DNA of 64,000 nucleotides from Enterococcus_D entomosocium (GTDB lineage Bacteria > Bacillota > Bacilli > Lactobacillales > Enterococcaceae): NCBI RefSeq assembly GCF_030441895.1, contig NZ_JARJAS010000015.1; one strand, given 5' to 3'. The position numbers and the translations under genes were made by a program. Position 1 is the first letter of the stretch, and every line of letters begins with the position of its first letter. A model generated the notes under the pieces. The model was not told the origin of the DNA and did not search any database. It was given only the letters and a program-made list of their open reading frames with translations. This document shows, piece by piece, positions 53,365 to 62,819 of this stretch.

Positions 53365-54336
53365 ATGTTTTTTCAGGAATATCTATTTGATCCAGAAGCG
53401 CAAGCCGGTTTGACAGTGTACCTGCATGAGGAAAAAGCCGAGTATGAACGGGTGGGCGATCGTCCGTTTGTCTTGGTGATTCCCGGTGGCGGCTACTCCT
53501 TTTGCAGTGAGCGGGAAGCTGAGCCGATTGCCTTAAATTTTGCTGCCCAAGGCTTTCACGCCGGGGTCTTACGCTATCATGTAGGGACACATCGCAGTTT
53601 CAGCCATTCCTTAGCAGATGCAGAAAAAGCGATTACTAAAATCCGAGAACTTGCAAGTGAATGGGAAGTCGATGCCGAAAAAATCGCTGTGATCGGCTTT
53701 TCTGCCGGCGGCCATTTGGCAGCGGCGTTATCAACACTCTCCTCAATGAAACCAAGCTTATGTATTTTAGGCTACCCAGCGATATTGTCTTCATTTGCTA
53801 CTGTGATGAAGATCGATGCCCCTTCATTAGAGGAATGTGTCACAAAAGATACGCCGCCCACCTTTTTGTTTTCAACCTTTGAAGACAATGTCGTTCCTAT
53901 CGAAAATTCATTGGCGTATCTGCAGGCCCTAGAAGATCACGAGGTTCCCTTTGAAAGTCATATTTTCCAAAAAGGACGTCACGGTCTTTCTTTGGCGACC
54001 GAACGCTTCGGTAATCGTAAAGAAATGGTTGATCCACGTTTTGCCCGTTGGTTTGATGAATGCGTCGAATGGCTAGAGTTGAACTGGGCAGATAAAGTTG
54101 CCCAGCCAGCTTTGTTTCCTGATTTAGGGCAGTGGCCAATTCGGGCATTACTCGAGTCAGGTGAAAACAAACGCTTGCTGTTGCAGGCTTTTCCATCATG
54201 GGCAGACAAAAGCCACTTAAAAATCGTAAAAAACATCAGCTTGCAGCAACTAGTAACGATCATGCCAGAAGCTTTTGAGAATGTTTCTTATCAAGCGCTT
54301 GTTTTGCAGCTGATTGATCCTAGAAAGGAAGAGTAA
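53365..54336 (+). CDS. alpha/beta-hydrolase esterase with C-terminal extension
   Basis: 323 residues, three bases after the GH1 gene. The oxyanion motif is PGGGYSFCSE, the nucleophile is Ser in GFSAGGH, the acid is likely Asp in FEDNVVPIE and the base His in KGRHGLSL. This matches acetyl-esterase/BD-FAE type enzymes that deacetylate sugars. The last about 90 residues (from LFPDLGQWPIRALLES) lie beyond the usual fold and are of unknown function. It probably removes acetyl groups from the sugar handled by the operon. Confidence 0.88.
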   Translation: MFFQEYLFDPEAQAGLTVYLHEEKAEYERVGDRPFVLVIPGGGYSFCSEREAEPIALNFAAQGFHAGVLRYHVGTHRSFSHSLADAEKAITKIRELASEWEVDAEKIAVIGFSAGGHLAAALSTLSSMKPSLCILGYPAILSSFATVMKIDAPSLEECVTKDTPPTFLFSTFEDNVVPIENSLAYLQALEDHEVPFESHIFQKGRHGLSLATERFGNRKEMVDPRFARWFDECVEWLELNWADKVAQPALFPDLGQWPIRALLESGENKRLLLQAFPSWADKSHLKIVKNISLQQLVTIMPEAFENVSYQALVLQLIDPRKEE

Positions 54337-54338
54337 AG

Positions 54339-56039
54339 ATGAAAGCAATCCTGGTCCATGAAAGCTATAAGGCTTCAACAGAATTGATCACTCAAGAGCC
54401 ACAAGCGATTGAACAGTTATCAGCTGTTCGTAACAGTACTGCTGCTTGTCAGTTGCTGCTGCACGATGGCAATCGCAATCATTATATTATTGGTGACGAG
54501 TTTTCGATCCCCGATGAAATCGAGATTCCCATGATACGTGTTGAGATTTTTAGCGAATTGCCGGTCAAAGCGCAATTCGTCGATTATTATGTCGGTCAGC
54601 AGGAATTGGCGTACGCCGATAAATTGCTTGAACGAACTGCCAAAACCTATCCTGGCGATCGCTTTGCGCCTCTTTATTTGGAGTGGCAGATCGATGAGAC
54701 AATCAAACCGAAAGTTTATCCCGTGAAAATCAAGGTCTATCGGGCACACTTGACTAGCCAAGAGGAGTGCTTGTTAGAAAAGAACCTAACGATTGAAGTG
54801 GACACTTTTACTTTTCCAAAAGAATATTTAGAAACGTTCCACTTAAATATGTGGCAGCAGCCCAGCAATTTGGCTCGCACCTTTGACGTTCCGTTATGGA
54901 GCGATGCCCACTTTGACTTGATCAAGGAAATGGCTGAGAGTCTCGCTGCGATCGGACAAAAAGCGATCACAGTGATCGCCGGAGAGATCCCTTGGAAGGG
55001 CTGGTTCAATTACATCGTCAAAGATTATCCCGCCAATTTATATGAGTATTCGATGGTAAAGGTCAAAAAGACACCAGACGGAGAACTTTCCTGCGATTTT
55101 TCTGTGCTGACACGTTACCTTGATTGTTTTTTTGCTGCGGGCATCAAAGATGAAATTGATGTGTTTGGTTTATTAGGGGTCTGGGAACCGCCATTTTTTC
55201 CGTTAGTCAACTTGGACCATCCAGAAAAATTGGTGATTCGCTTTTATGATGAGGGGAAAGGCGCCTTTGGCTTTATTCATCAAAAAGCTGAGTTGCAGGA
55301 GTATCTACGCCAAGTATTTGATTATTTTAAAGGAAAGAATCTGTGGGAGAAGGTTCGCATCGTTTCTGACGAACCGAAGAAACATCAAATCGACAGTTTC
55401 CGAGCCTCGTTAGCTGTTTTAAAAGAAATTGATCCGTCGATCCAGATCAAATCTGCTTTTGATAAAGAAGACGTGTTATTTGAGCTGCTGCCAGTGATCG
55501 ATCATCCTGTGACTTCCTATTACTGTACTTGCAACCATTACGAAACACTAGCACAAAGCCATCCGGGCAAGATGCAGTACTATGTCTGCAATTATCCCGA
55601 CAAACCAAATACCTTTTTGCATAGTCCCTTGTTAGAGACGCGAATGCAAGGAATCTTATCGTATCAGTTCAAAACAGACGGCTTTCTGCGTTGGGCCTAC
55701 AATTGCTGGCCAGAACATGCTCGGTCCGATATTCGGTACAATACGAGCTCACTACCGATCGGTGATCTTTGTTTCGTCTATCCTGGCAATCACGGACATT
55801 TATTGTTGTCCCTAAGGTATAAACAACTACAGCGGGGGATTGAAGATTTCTATCTCTTGAAGACCGCTCAAGCTGCACAACCGCAGCAAACCGACGCCGT
55901 AGTAGCAGATTTTCTTAAAGTTACAGACACGAAACACTGGATGATCGACAGCCATCACAGTCATCCCGATGTTTTTCTACAGACCGCGGAGGAGATGGAG
56001 GCCTTTCATCGGGCCCTCCTCGAACTGCTAGAAAAGTAG
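54339..56039 (+). CDS. DUF4091 / GH123-like protein
   Basis: 566 residues, two bases after the esterase gene. An N-terminal beta-sandwich-like region (about 1-160) is followed by a barrel-type domain with VRIVSDEPKKHQID, where the adjacent Asp-Glu matches the catalytic pair of GH123 enzymes. The C-terminal region (GFLRWAYNCWPEHARSDIRY) is the DUF4091 signature. GH123 members are beta-N-acetylgalactosaminidases; the real substrate here is not known. No signal peptide. Confidence 0.82.
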   Translation: MKAILVHESYKASTELITQEPQAIEQLSAVRNSTAACQLLLHDGNRNHYIIGDEFSIPDEIEIPMIRVEIFSELPVKAQFVDYYVGQQELAYADKLLERTAKTYPGDRFAPLYLEWQIDETIKPKVYPVKIKVYRAHLTSQEECLLEKNLTIEVDTFTFPKEYLETFHLNMWQQPSNLARTFDVPLWSDAHFDLIKEMAESLAAIGQKAITVIAGEIPWKGWFNYIVKDYPANLYEYSMVKVKKTPDGELSCDFSVLTRYLDCFFAAGIKDEIDVFGLLGVWEPPFFPLVNLDHPEKLVIRFYDEGKGAFGFIHQKAELQEYLRQVFDYFKGKNLWEKVRIVSDEPKKHQIDSFRASLAVLKEIDPSIQIKSAFDKEDVLFELLPVIDHPVTSYYCTCNHYETLAQSHPGKMQYYVCNYPDKPNTFLHSPLLETRMQGILSYQFKTDGFLRWAYNCWPEHARSDIRYNTSSLPIGDLCFVYPGNHGHLLLSLRYKQLQRGIEDFYLLKTAQAAQPQQTDAVVADFLKVTDTKHWMIDSHHSHPDVFLQTAEEMEAFHRALLELLEK

Positions 56040-56147
56040 CAAAATCAAACACTGCACCCAGAAATTTCACTACGATTTTCCAGAAGAATAGTGAGATACC
56101 TGTGGGCGTTTTCACTACTGATTCACGCAGCTTTTTCGTTTTACTAG

Positions 56148-56176
56148 GCATCTGTTTTCTTACAGATGCTTTTTTT
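56148..56176 (+). terminator. terminator of the six-gene saccharide operon
   Basis: GCATCTGT (56148-56155) pairs with ACAGATGC (56162-56169), followed by seven T residues. Confidence 0.88.
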
Positions 56177-56284
56177 CTGGTGAGCGTTTCGTTTTTCATT
56201 CCCTCCATCTTCCTTTACACTTTTAAGTAAGGTCATAACAAACTATGACAAATAGAAGTAGAAATAATCAAGGAGGAAACGAGT

Positions 56285-57172
56285 ATGTCAGAAAAAATCA
56301 ACAATCCGTTAACGAAGTATTATGATGGCAAATTTGAAAAACAGGTGCAAGAAGCACCGGCAATTCAAGGAAAGATGCAGCCAGTACCTGATTGCGGGGA
56401 AGAAAGCTACGCAGGTTCAGGCAAATTAGCTGGACGCAAAGCATTAGTGACCGGTGGTGATTCTGGTATTGGTCGAGCAGCAGCGATTGCTTTTGCCAAA
56501 GAAGGCGCCGATGTTGCAATCAACTATCTTCCTTTTGAAGAAGAAGACGCACAAGAAGTCAAAGTAGTCATTGAAAAAGCTGGACGCAAAGCAGTTTTGA
56601 TCCCAGGAGACTTGAAAGGTGAAACTTTCGCTCGTCAATTGGTTCATGAAGCAGCCAAAGAATTAGGCGGGTTAGATACGTTGGTTCTAAATGCTGGGAT
56701 GCAACAAGCGGTGAAGGACATCAAAGAGTTGACTACACAACAAATTCAAGATACCTTTACAACGAATATCATCTCGATGTATTGGACAGTCCAAGAAGCG
56801 TTGGATTATCTGCCAGCTGGTGGGAGCATCATCACGACCACTTCGATCCAAAGTGCGGAGCCTAGTGCCCATCTTTTAGACTATGCAGCCACGAAAGGTG
56901 CTATTACTTCCTTTAGTAAAGGACTAGCTGCTCAATTAAGTGAAAAAGGCATTCGGGTCAATACGGTGGCTCCTGGTCCAATCTGGACACCACTTCAAAT
57001 TTCGGGTGGACAGCCACAATCTGCGATCCCAGAATTTGGTCAAAAAGAACTGATGAAACGTGCTGGACAACCAGTCGAATTAGCACCAGTCTATGTTTTC
57101 TTAGCCTCTGATGAAGCAAGTTATGTAACTGGTCAAGTTTACAGTGTAACTGGCGGTAGCTTCTTCGCTTAA
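56285..57172 (+). CDS. short-chain dehydrogenase, YdaD/YhxC-like general stress type
   Basis: 295 residues with AGGAGGAAA upstream. An N-terminal extension of about 40 residues (MQPVPDCGEESYAGSGKLAG) is typical of the YdaD/YhdF/YhxC subgroup. The NAD(P)-binding motif is VTGGDSGIGRA, the catalytic Ser is in TTSIQS and the Tyr-Lys pair in DYAATKGA. The end PVYVFLASDEASYVTGQVY is the usual SDR C-terminus. The substrate is unknown; relatives respond to stress. Monocistronic. Confidence 0.92.
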   Translation: MSEKINNPLTKYYDGKFEKQVQEAPAIQGKMQPVPDCGEESYAGSGKLAGRKALVTGGDSGIGRAAAIAFAKEGADVAINYLPFEEEDAQEVKVVIEKAGRKAVLIPGDLKGETFARQLVHEAAKELGGLDTLVLNAGMQQAVKDIKELTTQQIQDTFTTNIISMYWTVQEALDYLPAGGSIITTTSIQSAEPSAHLLDYAATKGAITSFSKGLAAQLSEKGIRVNTVAPGPIWTPLQISGGQPQSAIPEFGQKELMKRAGQPVELAPVYVFLASDEASYVTGQVYSVTGGSFFA

Positions 57173-57194
57173 AATTCCTAGGACTAAAATAGTA

Positions 57195-57231
57195 GAAAAA
57201 AAGCTCGAGCAAAGAGGCTCGGGCTTTTTTT
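57195..57231. terminator. terminator between SDR and Mga-like genes
   Basis: AAAAAAAGCTCGAGC (57196-57210) pairs with GCTCGGGCTTTTTTT (57217-57231, one mismatch/G-U). It can work in both directions for the two convergent genes. Confidence 0.88.
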
Positions 57232-57255
57232 GCGGATGAAAATGGAATCGGCAAC

Positions 57256-58761
57256 TTATTTTCCTTGTTCGGCAAACATCTTGGTCATCATCAGTTGATT
57301 GATCTTTGCAAAAACGGCTGCCCACTCTTGCTCGGCTTGCAGGTTAGACAGTAAGACTAATTTTTCGGAAAACATCACTTCTTCATAATTATCCGTGATC
57401 AATAAATCTGCGGCTTCCATTTGTTTGACGAAAGTCACAGAAGCTTTAGAATAAATCGAACGAATCCTCGTCTCAATCATTTGCTTTGTGCGGTATTGAA
57501 TCGTCGTTTGAATATAGATCGACACGGTCGGGGGCGTATTCATCTGTGTTTCCAAATACAAGAGATGAGCCAGATAAGGCAACTGTGTCTGTTCAAAATA
57601 CTCTTTATCCAAGTCAGCAAATGGATACTTTTCAACATGGGTCAGTAAAAGTGTGCAGATTGCTTCATAGGTTCTGTCTTTAGAAGGAGCATTTTCAGTC
57701 AACAGTTGGTGTTCTAGCTGCCACACTTCCAGAAGATCGATGCCGATAATGATCGATAGATTGAAGACCAGTAGACAGCTGCTTAATAATTTTTCGAATT
57801 CGGCGGCTTCCTGACTTGGAGCAAAGGTATCGTGCCAATCTTTGATCATTGCAGTGAAAAAGCGCACAAGATCAGTATCAGAATGTTTGATCTCTTGGAT
57901 GATCGTTTGATTCTTTTCTTGGGGAACAACCCCTGGCAAAAAGACATGCAAAAAGAAATTCAAGTAAAGATACTCTGACTGAAGCATCTTTTCTGAGGCA
58001 TAATCGGCACTCAAAAAAAGTGATTCGAGAATTTCTTCTGGTAAAAAACAATAGAAATTCATCAATCCCATGTATTTTTCAGGAATCGGCGGTAAATATT
58101 TTTTCTGGATCGTTCGGCTGACCACTGCTTGCCAAAATGCAGCGAGTTTATTTTTCGTCAACGGATCAAAGTGAGAAACAGCAAAGAATGCCGTAAATTC
58201 TTCGACATTTTTATGGGAAACACTCGGCAAAAGCCACAAATCAGCAGGCGCACTTTGGGTCAAGAAACTGTAGGTGAAAATACGGATATCAAGCTCTTTT
58301 CCAGCAAGAACGATGCGATTATTCAGGTCTGTTCGAATTCGGATTTGAAATTTTTCCAATAGTTGGTTGATTTTCTTGATCAACCGATACATATGCGATT
58401 GGCTGACATGCAAATCCAAACATAATTGAGTCAAGGTCATTTGCGGGCGCCCAATCAAGTAATGAATCAGGTTGTATTGTGTGGAGTTGAGCAAGTAATG
58501 ATACATCAATTGTGCATAAAAAGGTTCATCATCCTCTGTTCGATCAAGAAAATACTGATTGTAATGATTTTTTGATAGAAGCATGTGAGGTGAGAGCAGC
58601 TGCAAATCTTCATTTAAAAAATAGATATATTTTTGCAGGCTTTTTTGCGGGATATTCAAAACTTCTGACAGTTGGACCAATGTCACTCCGTTGGAATTGC
58701 AGACAACTTTGAAAATCTCTAATTTCTTTTCTTCTGCGGGAGAAATGAATTCTCGATACAT
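57256..58761 (-). CDS. Mga-family virulence-type regulator
   Basis: 501 residues with AAAGGAGAA upstream. The N-terminus has two helix-turn-helix motifs (VTLVQLSEVLNIPQKSLQKY; MTLTQLCLDLHVSQSHMYRL), followed by a long helical region that resembles PRD-like domains of Mga/AtxA regulators, and a C-terminal EIIB-like domain (ITDNYEEVMFSEKLVLLS). It is divergent from the WxL operon at 58946, which it most likely controls. PTS-linked phosphorylation could regulate it. Confidence 0.88.
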   Translation of the reverse strand: MYREFISPAEEKKLEIFKVVCNSNGVTLVQLSEVLNIPQKSLQKYIYFLNEDLQLLSPHMLLSKNHYNQYFLDRTEDDEPFYAQLMYHYLLNSTQYNLIHYLIGRPQMTLTQLCLDLHVSQSHMYRLIKKINQLLEKFQIRIRTDLNNRIVLAGKELDIRIFTYSFLTQSAPADLWLLPSVSHKNVEEFTAFFAVSHFDPLTKNKLAAFWQAVVSRTIQKKYLPPIPEKYMGLMNFYCFLPEEILESLFLSADYASEKMLQSEYLYLNFFLHVFLPGVVPQEKNQTIIQEIKHSDTDLVRFFTAMIKDWHDTFAPSQEAAEFEKLLSSCLLVFNLSIIIGIDLLEVWQLEHQLLTENAPSKDRTYEAICTLLLTHVEKYPFADLDKEYFEQTQLPYLAHLLYLETQMNTPPTVSIYIQTTIQYRTKQMIETRIRSIYSKASVTFVKQMEAADLLITDNYEEVMFSEKLVLLSNLQAEQEWAAVFAKINQLMMTKMFAEQGK

Positions 58762-58945
58762 AAGGGATTCTCCTTTTTGGCGTTTTTTTTACGCTAAATC
58801 TGTGAACCGTATGATAACCATGATGGATTATACTTATGATAGATGAGAATAGAATGAAAAAACACCAATTAAATTATTATTTTTTAAGGCTGTTTTTTCG
58901 ATGACCCTCGGTTTCTCATTAAAAAAAGTGAAGGAAGAGATGAAA

Positions 58946-59521
58946 ATGAACAAAAAGGTACGAATGTTAGGTTTGGTCGGAATGGGTTTAGGAATGGCGC
59001 CCACTGCGGCAGCTGCAGCAGAAGCGAATCCAACGGCTTCAATGACGAGTCAAGCAACACTAACGATCGAACAAGGAATCTTGTCACTGGATCAGGTGAC
59101 CAATTTTAACTTCGGTACAAGCAGTATCCAAGATATCGCTACCGATGAACAAGTGATTCAAACAACGTCGGATGAAGTGACATCGATCACGGATTACCGT
59201 GGACCAAATCAAGCTGGCTGGCAGTTGACTGCGCAATTATCGAAAATGACGAATGCCAGCGATAACGAGCTAGCAAATGCCAAAGTCACTTTAAATGGTT
59301 CAACGGCTTCGGGCGATGCAACGCTAGTATCGGGCACCGAATTGATGGTAGGGGCAACAGAACCTACATTGATCGCTTCTGCTAATGGGACGACCGGCTT
59401 AGCAACCAATGACTTTAACTTTTCCAATGCTTCATTAACCGTACCAAAACAAAATGTGAACAGCGGCACTTATAGTGGAACGATCACTTGGACATTATCA
59501 AACATCTATCAAGCAGAATAG
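58946..59521 (+). CDS. small WxL-domain surface protein
   Basis: 191 residues from ATG 58946 (AGGAAG at the right spacing). A signal peptide (cleaved near AAAAA-EANP) is followed by a single WxL domain, with the two motif parts GWQLTAQLSKM and ITWTLSN. WxL domains bind peptidoglycan non-covalently on the outer surface of Gram-positives. It opens a three-gene operon with a DUF916/DUF3324 protein and a large lectin-WxL protein. Confidence 0.9.
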   Translation: MNKKVRMLGLVGMGLGMAPTAAAAAEANPTASMTSQATLTIEQGILSLDQVTNFNFGTSSIQDIATDEQVIQTTSDEVTSITDYRGPNQAGWQLTAQLSKMTNASDNELANAKVTLNGSTASGDATLVSGTELMVGATEPTLIASANGTTGLATNDFNFSNASLTVPKQNVNSGTYSGTITWTLSNIYQAE

Positions 59522-59537
59522 CAAGGAAAGGGCGACA

Positions 59538-60587
59538 ATGAAAAAACAAATCAAGTGCTTCGTACTCATTAGTTTCTTTATCAGTTTGTGTTGCTTTACG
59601 AAAGTCACCGGTCATGCACAGACCACACGGTTCACTGTAACCCCAGAACTTCCCCAAAATCAAGTCAGTGACGTCAGTTATTTCGACTTACTGGTAAATC
59701 ATGAGACCGAACAGAATTTGACCGTTGCCCTTCATAATACAAGTTCAGAGCCGTTGACCATTAAAGCAGCAGCACTAAATAGTTATACGGCCTCTACTGG
59801 GATCATCGCGTACCAAGCAGAACAGACCGCCGAAGAGAACCAAGGAATCTCTTTTAGTGAATTGATTGAAAATCCAAGGCAGACGATCCAACTTGCCCCT
59901 GGAGAAAGCTATCAGGTTCATTTTACCCTTTCAATGAAAGGAAAAGAATTTGCAGGAGAAATACTTGGTGTGTTTGCCTTTGAAGAAGAACCGTCAGAGA
60001 CAACTGAAAGCCAGCAAACAAATCTGCAAGCCAACTATAAAATTCAGCAAGGGATCCGCTTGCGTCAGAATCTGGCAACCATGCCTGATCCCCAATTGTC
60101 GTTGATTAATTCTGAGGCGGCGGAAAGAAATGGTTCTGCTGCTCTCAAAAGCAGTATCCGCAATAGTCAGCCCACAGCATTTGGCAAAATATCTGTGAAA
60201 ACGATCATACGTGAGCAAGACAGCGGCAACAAGGTCGGTGGGTTTTCTGCAGAGAATTTTCAAATAGCTCCGAATTCGGTTTTGGAGCTGTTTAGTGCCT
60301 TTGATCAGAACATTCTCGAACCGGGAACCTATCTATTACGGATTGAGTTGAATGCGCCTAAAGGAACATGGGTGTTTGAGGATTCGGTGGTGGTTGATCG
60401 CAAGCAAGCCAACCTTATCAACCGTCAGACAACGTTAGGTGCAGCGTATCTTCAAAAACAGTACTGGCTCTATGCAGGAGGGCTACTTCTCTTCCTGTTT
60501 GTCCTACTTCTCTTGTTCATTTTATATAGGAGACGTAAAAAAGCAGAAGCAGATGTTAGGCTGTCAGTGCAAGAAGAATCAGAATGA
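59538..60587 (+). CDS. DUF916/DUF3324 WxL-partner membrane protein
   Basis: 349 residues from ATG 59538 (AAGGAAAGG site). A signal peptide is followed by a DUF916 domain (TRFTVTPELPQNQVSDVSYFD, LLVNHETEQNL), a DUF3324 domain (IQQGIRLRQNL, FSAENFQIAPNSVLELF), a membrane helix (about 310-332) and a basic cytoplasmic tail (RRRKKAEADVR). Such proteins bind wall and WxL partners and anchor the complex in the membrane. It lies between the two WxL genes. Confidence 0.92.
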   Translation: MKKQIKCFVLISFFISLCCFTKVTGHAQTTRFTVTPELPQNQVSDVSYFDLLVNHETEQNLTVALHNTSSEPLTIKAAALNSYTASTGIIAYQAEQTAEENQGISFSELIENPRQTIQLAPGESYQVHFTLSMKGKEFAGEILGVFAFEEEPSETTESQQTNLQANYKIQQGIRLRQNLATMPDPQLSLINSEAAERNGSAALKSSIRNSQPTAFGKISVKTIIREQDSGNKVGGFSAENFQIAPNSVLELFSAFDQNILEPGTYLLRIELNAPKGTWVFEDSVVVDRKQANLINRQTTLGAAYLQKQYWLYAGGLLLFLFVLLLLFILYRRRKKAEADVRLSVQEESE

Positions 60588-60605
60588 AGAAAGCGGAGGA
60601 CAGTG

Positions 60606-62765
60606 ATGAAAAAGTTTGGCATTATCCGATGGGGCTATGTGTTCTTTTTTAGCATTTTGCTGCTATGTGGGAAACAAGAAATCGTCCATGCTGCGGTATC
60701 TGCGCCAGATTTTCCTACGTTAGCGATTGACGATTCTCTGATCACTCCTGTGGGACAAGCGGGGTCGCCACAAGGGGAACCGGGCGTTAATTATGTTCAG
60801 ATTAATGATGGAGCTACTACCAACTCCAGTGGTGGTGTCTGGTTCAATAAGCCGGTTTCTTTTACTCGCTCTTTTCGGTTAGAAATGGCATTTTGTATCG
60901 ATAATACAGCAACGGACAGCGATGGGCTCGCTTTTGTGATGCAAAGCAATGGCTTAAATGCGCTGGCAGAACAAGCAGGACCGACGATTGGCGTCTGGTC
61001 AAATACAGGAGGAACGACTCCTTTAAATACGGGGGCAATCCCGCAAAGTTTTGCGATTGAATTCGATACGTTCTATAATAATGCCGGTTTGACTGGGGAC
61101 GGTATGATGGATCGCGATGTTCCTTCCGGCCATCATATCGCATGGAATTTTCCCGGCTCAAATGACGCATATACCACCGATGGCTGGCTGATTATCGATA
61201 AAGTCTTAAATCATCGTGATACGGTATCAGTAAGTGATATTTCCGATGGGGTGTGGCATAGTTTTACAGTAGTTTTTGATCAGCCAACGCAAACGTTGCG
61301 TTACACCGTACCAGATTTCGGTGTTGATGTGACGGTACCTGTTGATGACACCTTCAAATCAAATTTGAACCTGACTAATAGTGCACCGGTCTATTTTGGT
61401 TTTACTGGTGCAAACGGGGGCTATGTTCAAGAAAAAGCAGTGGCGTTTGTCGATGTTGAAGGATTAGTAGAACTTGAGATGCGAACCGGTGTTTTTGAAA
61501 AAGACCCAGTCAAACTATTGTTGGATACTGGTACGACACTTTCCCAGCCAGCCACTGTCGACAATAGCAAAACCATTACTTATGCGACCTATCTCTCCTA
61601 TAAAAGCACCAGTGATCTAGCTGACTTGGAATCGGGAATCTTGCTCTCATCGCTTTTTCCAGAAGGACTATCATTAGTTCCCGAGGCGGTTTATTTTGGA
61701 AAAGCCAGTGAAATCATGGTTAATGGCATGCCGGAAGGCGGAACTGCCTTACCTTTTGTCATTGAAAATGGGCAATTGGTTGCGACACTGCCTGACATGG
61801 TCAAAGGGGATGAATACATCGTTCACTTTTCCGTCAATTACACAGAAGCGCCGCTCAATCAGAATTTAGATATAGCCATCCCTGTCCAAACTGTTTTTAA
61901 TGGAAATGCTTTTGTTTCCAGTATGACGTCAGGTGATCCAGAAATTCATTATTATCAAATGACTGGAATCTTTCCACCAACGCTTACAACAGGTTCGGCG
62001 TCATTGGCAGAATCAAAAGCAGACCTGCAGATCGTGCGGCAAAAGCGCAATTCCTATATACCGATCACGATTGATGACCAAAACTCGACCCAAGCCAAAA
62101 TATATGTCACGGAGTTCTTTACGGAGGATGTGACAATCACCGAAACCGATTTCTCTGAAGCAGCGTTGGTTGAACGGGGAACATTGTCGGAGCCGCTAAC
62201 GGATACATTGGTGTTAGACACCGAAGAACTAGAACCAGGCACAACCTATTATCTGGCTTCCTATGTGATCGATACAGAAGGCAATCGATCGGCGACACGT
62301 TATTATGGGATTGACTTTCGTGGGATTGTAGAATTTCAGCGTGCGCCTGCTTCAATCACAGCGACAGTGACCTTGAATGAACTGGTACGATCCATCAGAG
62401 ACGATGGCTTTGCTTATATAGCGATTGCTTTTGATCAAGAAGCCCTTTTGTCTATCAGCAATACCAGCGAAGGAACCTGGCAGTTAAGTGGACAGATAAA
62501 GGATTTTATGCTAGAGCAGCAACTATTGGCAGAGGAAATTCAGTTGGTACTCTATGATCCGGTGACCAATCAGCTGGTGGCTTCTGTCACTTCTGAAGAA
62601 CAAGTGATTTTCCAGCAGGAGCCAACAGGAGCAACGGACTTAACCTTGGATCTTCAGGAATATGATTGCTACTTTCGCTTTGTCCCCAATTTAGATTTGA
62701 TTTTACCAGGTACCTATACAGGCACAGTCAACTGGCTGTTGGAGAGTACAATCATTAATGAATAG
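60606..62765 (+). CDS. large L-type-lectin WxL surface protein
   Basis: 719 residues from ATG 60606 (GGAGGA site). A signal peptide (ends near VHA-AVS) is followed by a legume-type lectin domain at about 45-285, with landmarks DSDGLAFVMQSNG, IGVWSNTGG and FAIEFDTFYNN, the last carrying a probable metal/carbohydrate-binding Asp. A middle region (300-570) of unknown beta-folds precedes a C-terminal WxL domain (TWQLSGQIKDF and VNWLLES). It is likely a wall-attached sugar-binding adhesin. Confidence 0.9.
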   Translation: MKKFGIIRWGYVFFFSILLLCGKQEIVHAAVSAPDFPTLAIDDSLITPVGQAGSPQGEPGVNYVQINDGATTNSSGGVWFNKPVSFTRSFRLEMAFCIDNTATDSDGLAFVMQSNGLNALAEQAGPTIGVWSNTGGTTPLNTGAIPQSFAIEFDTFYNNAGLTGDGMMDRDVPSGHHIAWNFPGSNDAYTTDGWLIIDKVLNHRDTVSVSDISDGVWHSFTVVFDQPTQTLRYTVPDFGVDVTVPVDDTFKSNLNLTNSAPVYFGFTGANGGYVQEKAVAFVDVEGLVELEMRTGVFEKDPVKLLLDTGTTLSQPATVDNSKTITYATYLSYKSTSDLADLESGILLSSLFPEGLSLVPEAVYFGKASEIMVNGMPEGGTALPFVIENGQLVATLPDMVKGDEYIVHFSVNYTEAPLNQNLDIAIPVQTVFNGNAFVSSMTSGDPEIHYYQMTGIFPPTLTTGSASLAESKADLQIVRQKRNSYIPITIDDQNSTQAKIYVTEFFTEDVTITETDFSEAALVERGTLSEPLTDTLVLDTEELEPGTTYYLASYVIDTEGNRSATRYYGIDFRGIVEFQRAPASITATVTLNELVRSIRDDGFAYIAIAFDQEALLSISNTSEGTWQLSGQIKDFMLEQQLLAEEIQLVLYDPVTNQLVASVTSEEQVIFQQEPTGATDLTLDLQEYDCYFRFVPNLDLILPGTYTGTVNWLLESTIINE

Positions 62766-62769
62766 AAAA

Positions 62770-62793
62770 AAAAACGCCTAGAAGGCGTTTTTT
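62770..62793 (+). terminator. terminator of WxL operon
   Basis: AAACGCCT (62771-62779) pairs with AGGCGTTT across AGA, followed by T residues; A residues on the left extend the helix. Confidence 0.85.
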
Positions 62794-62819
62794 TCGTCTA
62801 AAAGTTTATGTCGGTCCCT

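Noticed and set aside
55921..56208. 95-codon minus-strand frame downstream of the DUF4091 gene
   Set aside because: It overlaps the + strand terminator and the end of the DUF4091 gene, and the C-terminal part is only the shadow of that gene.
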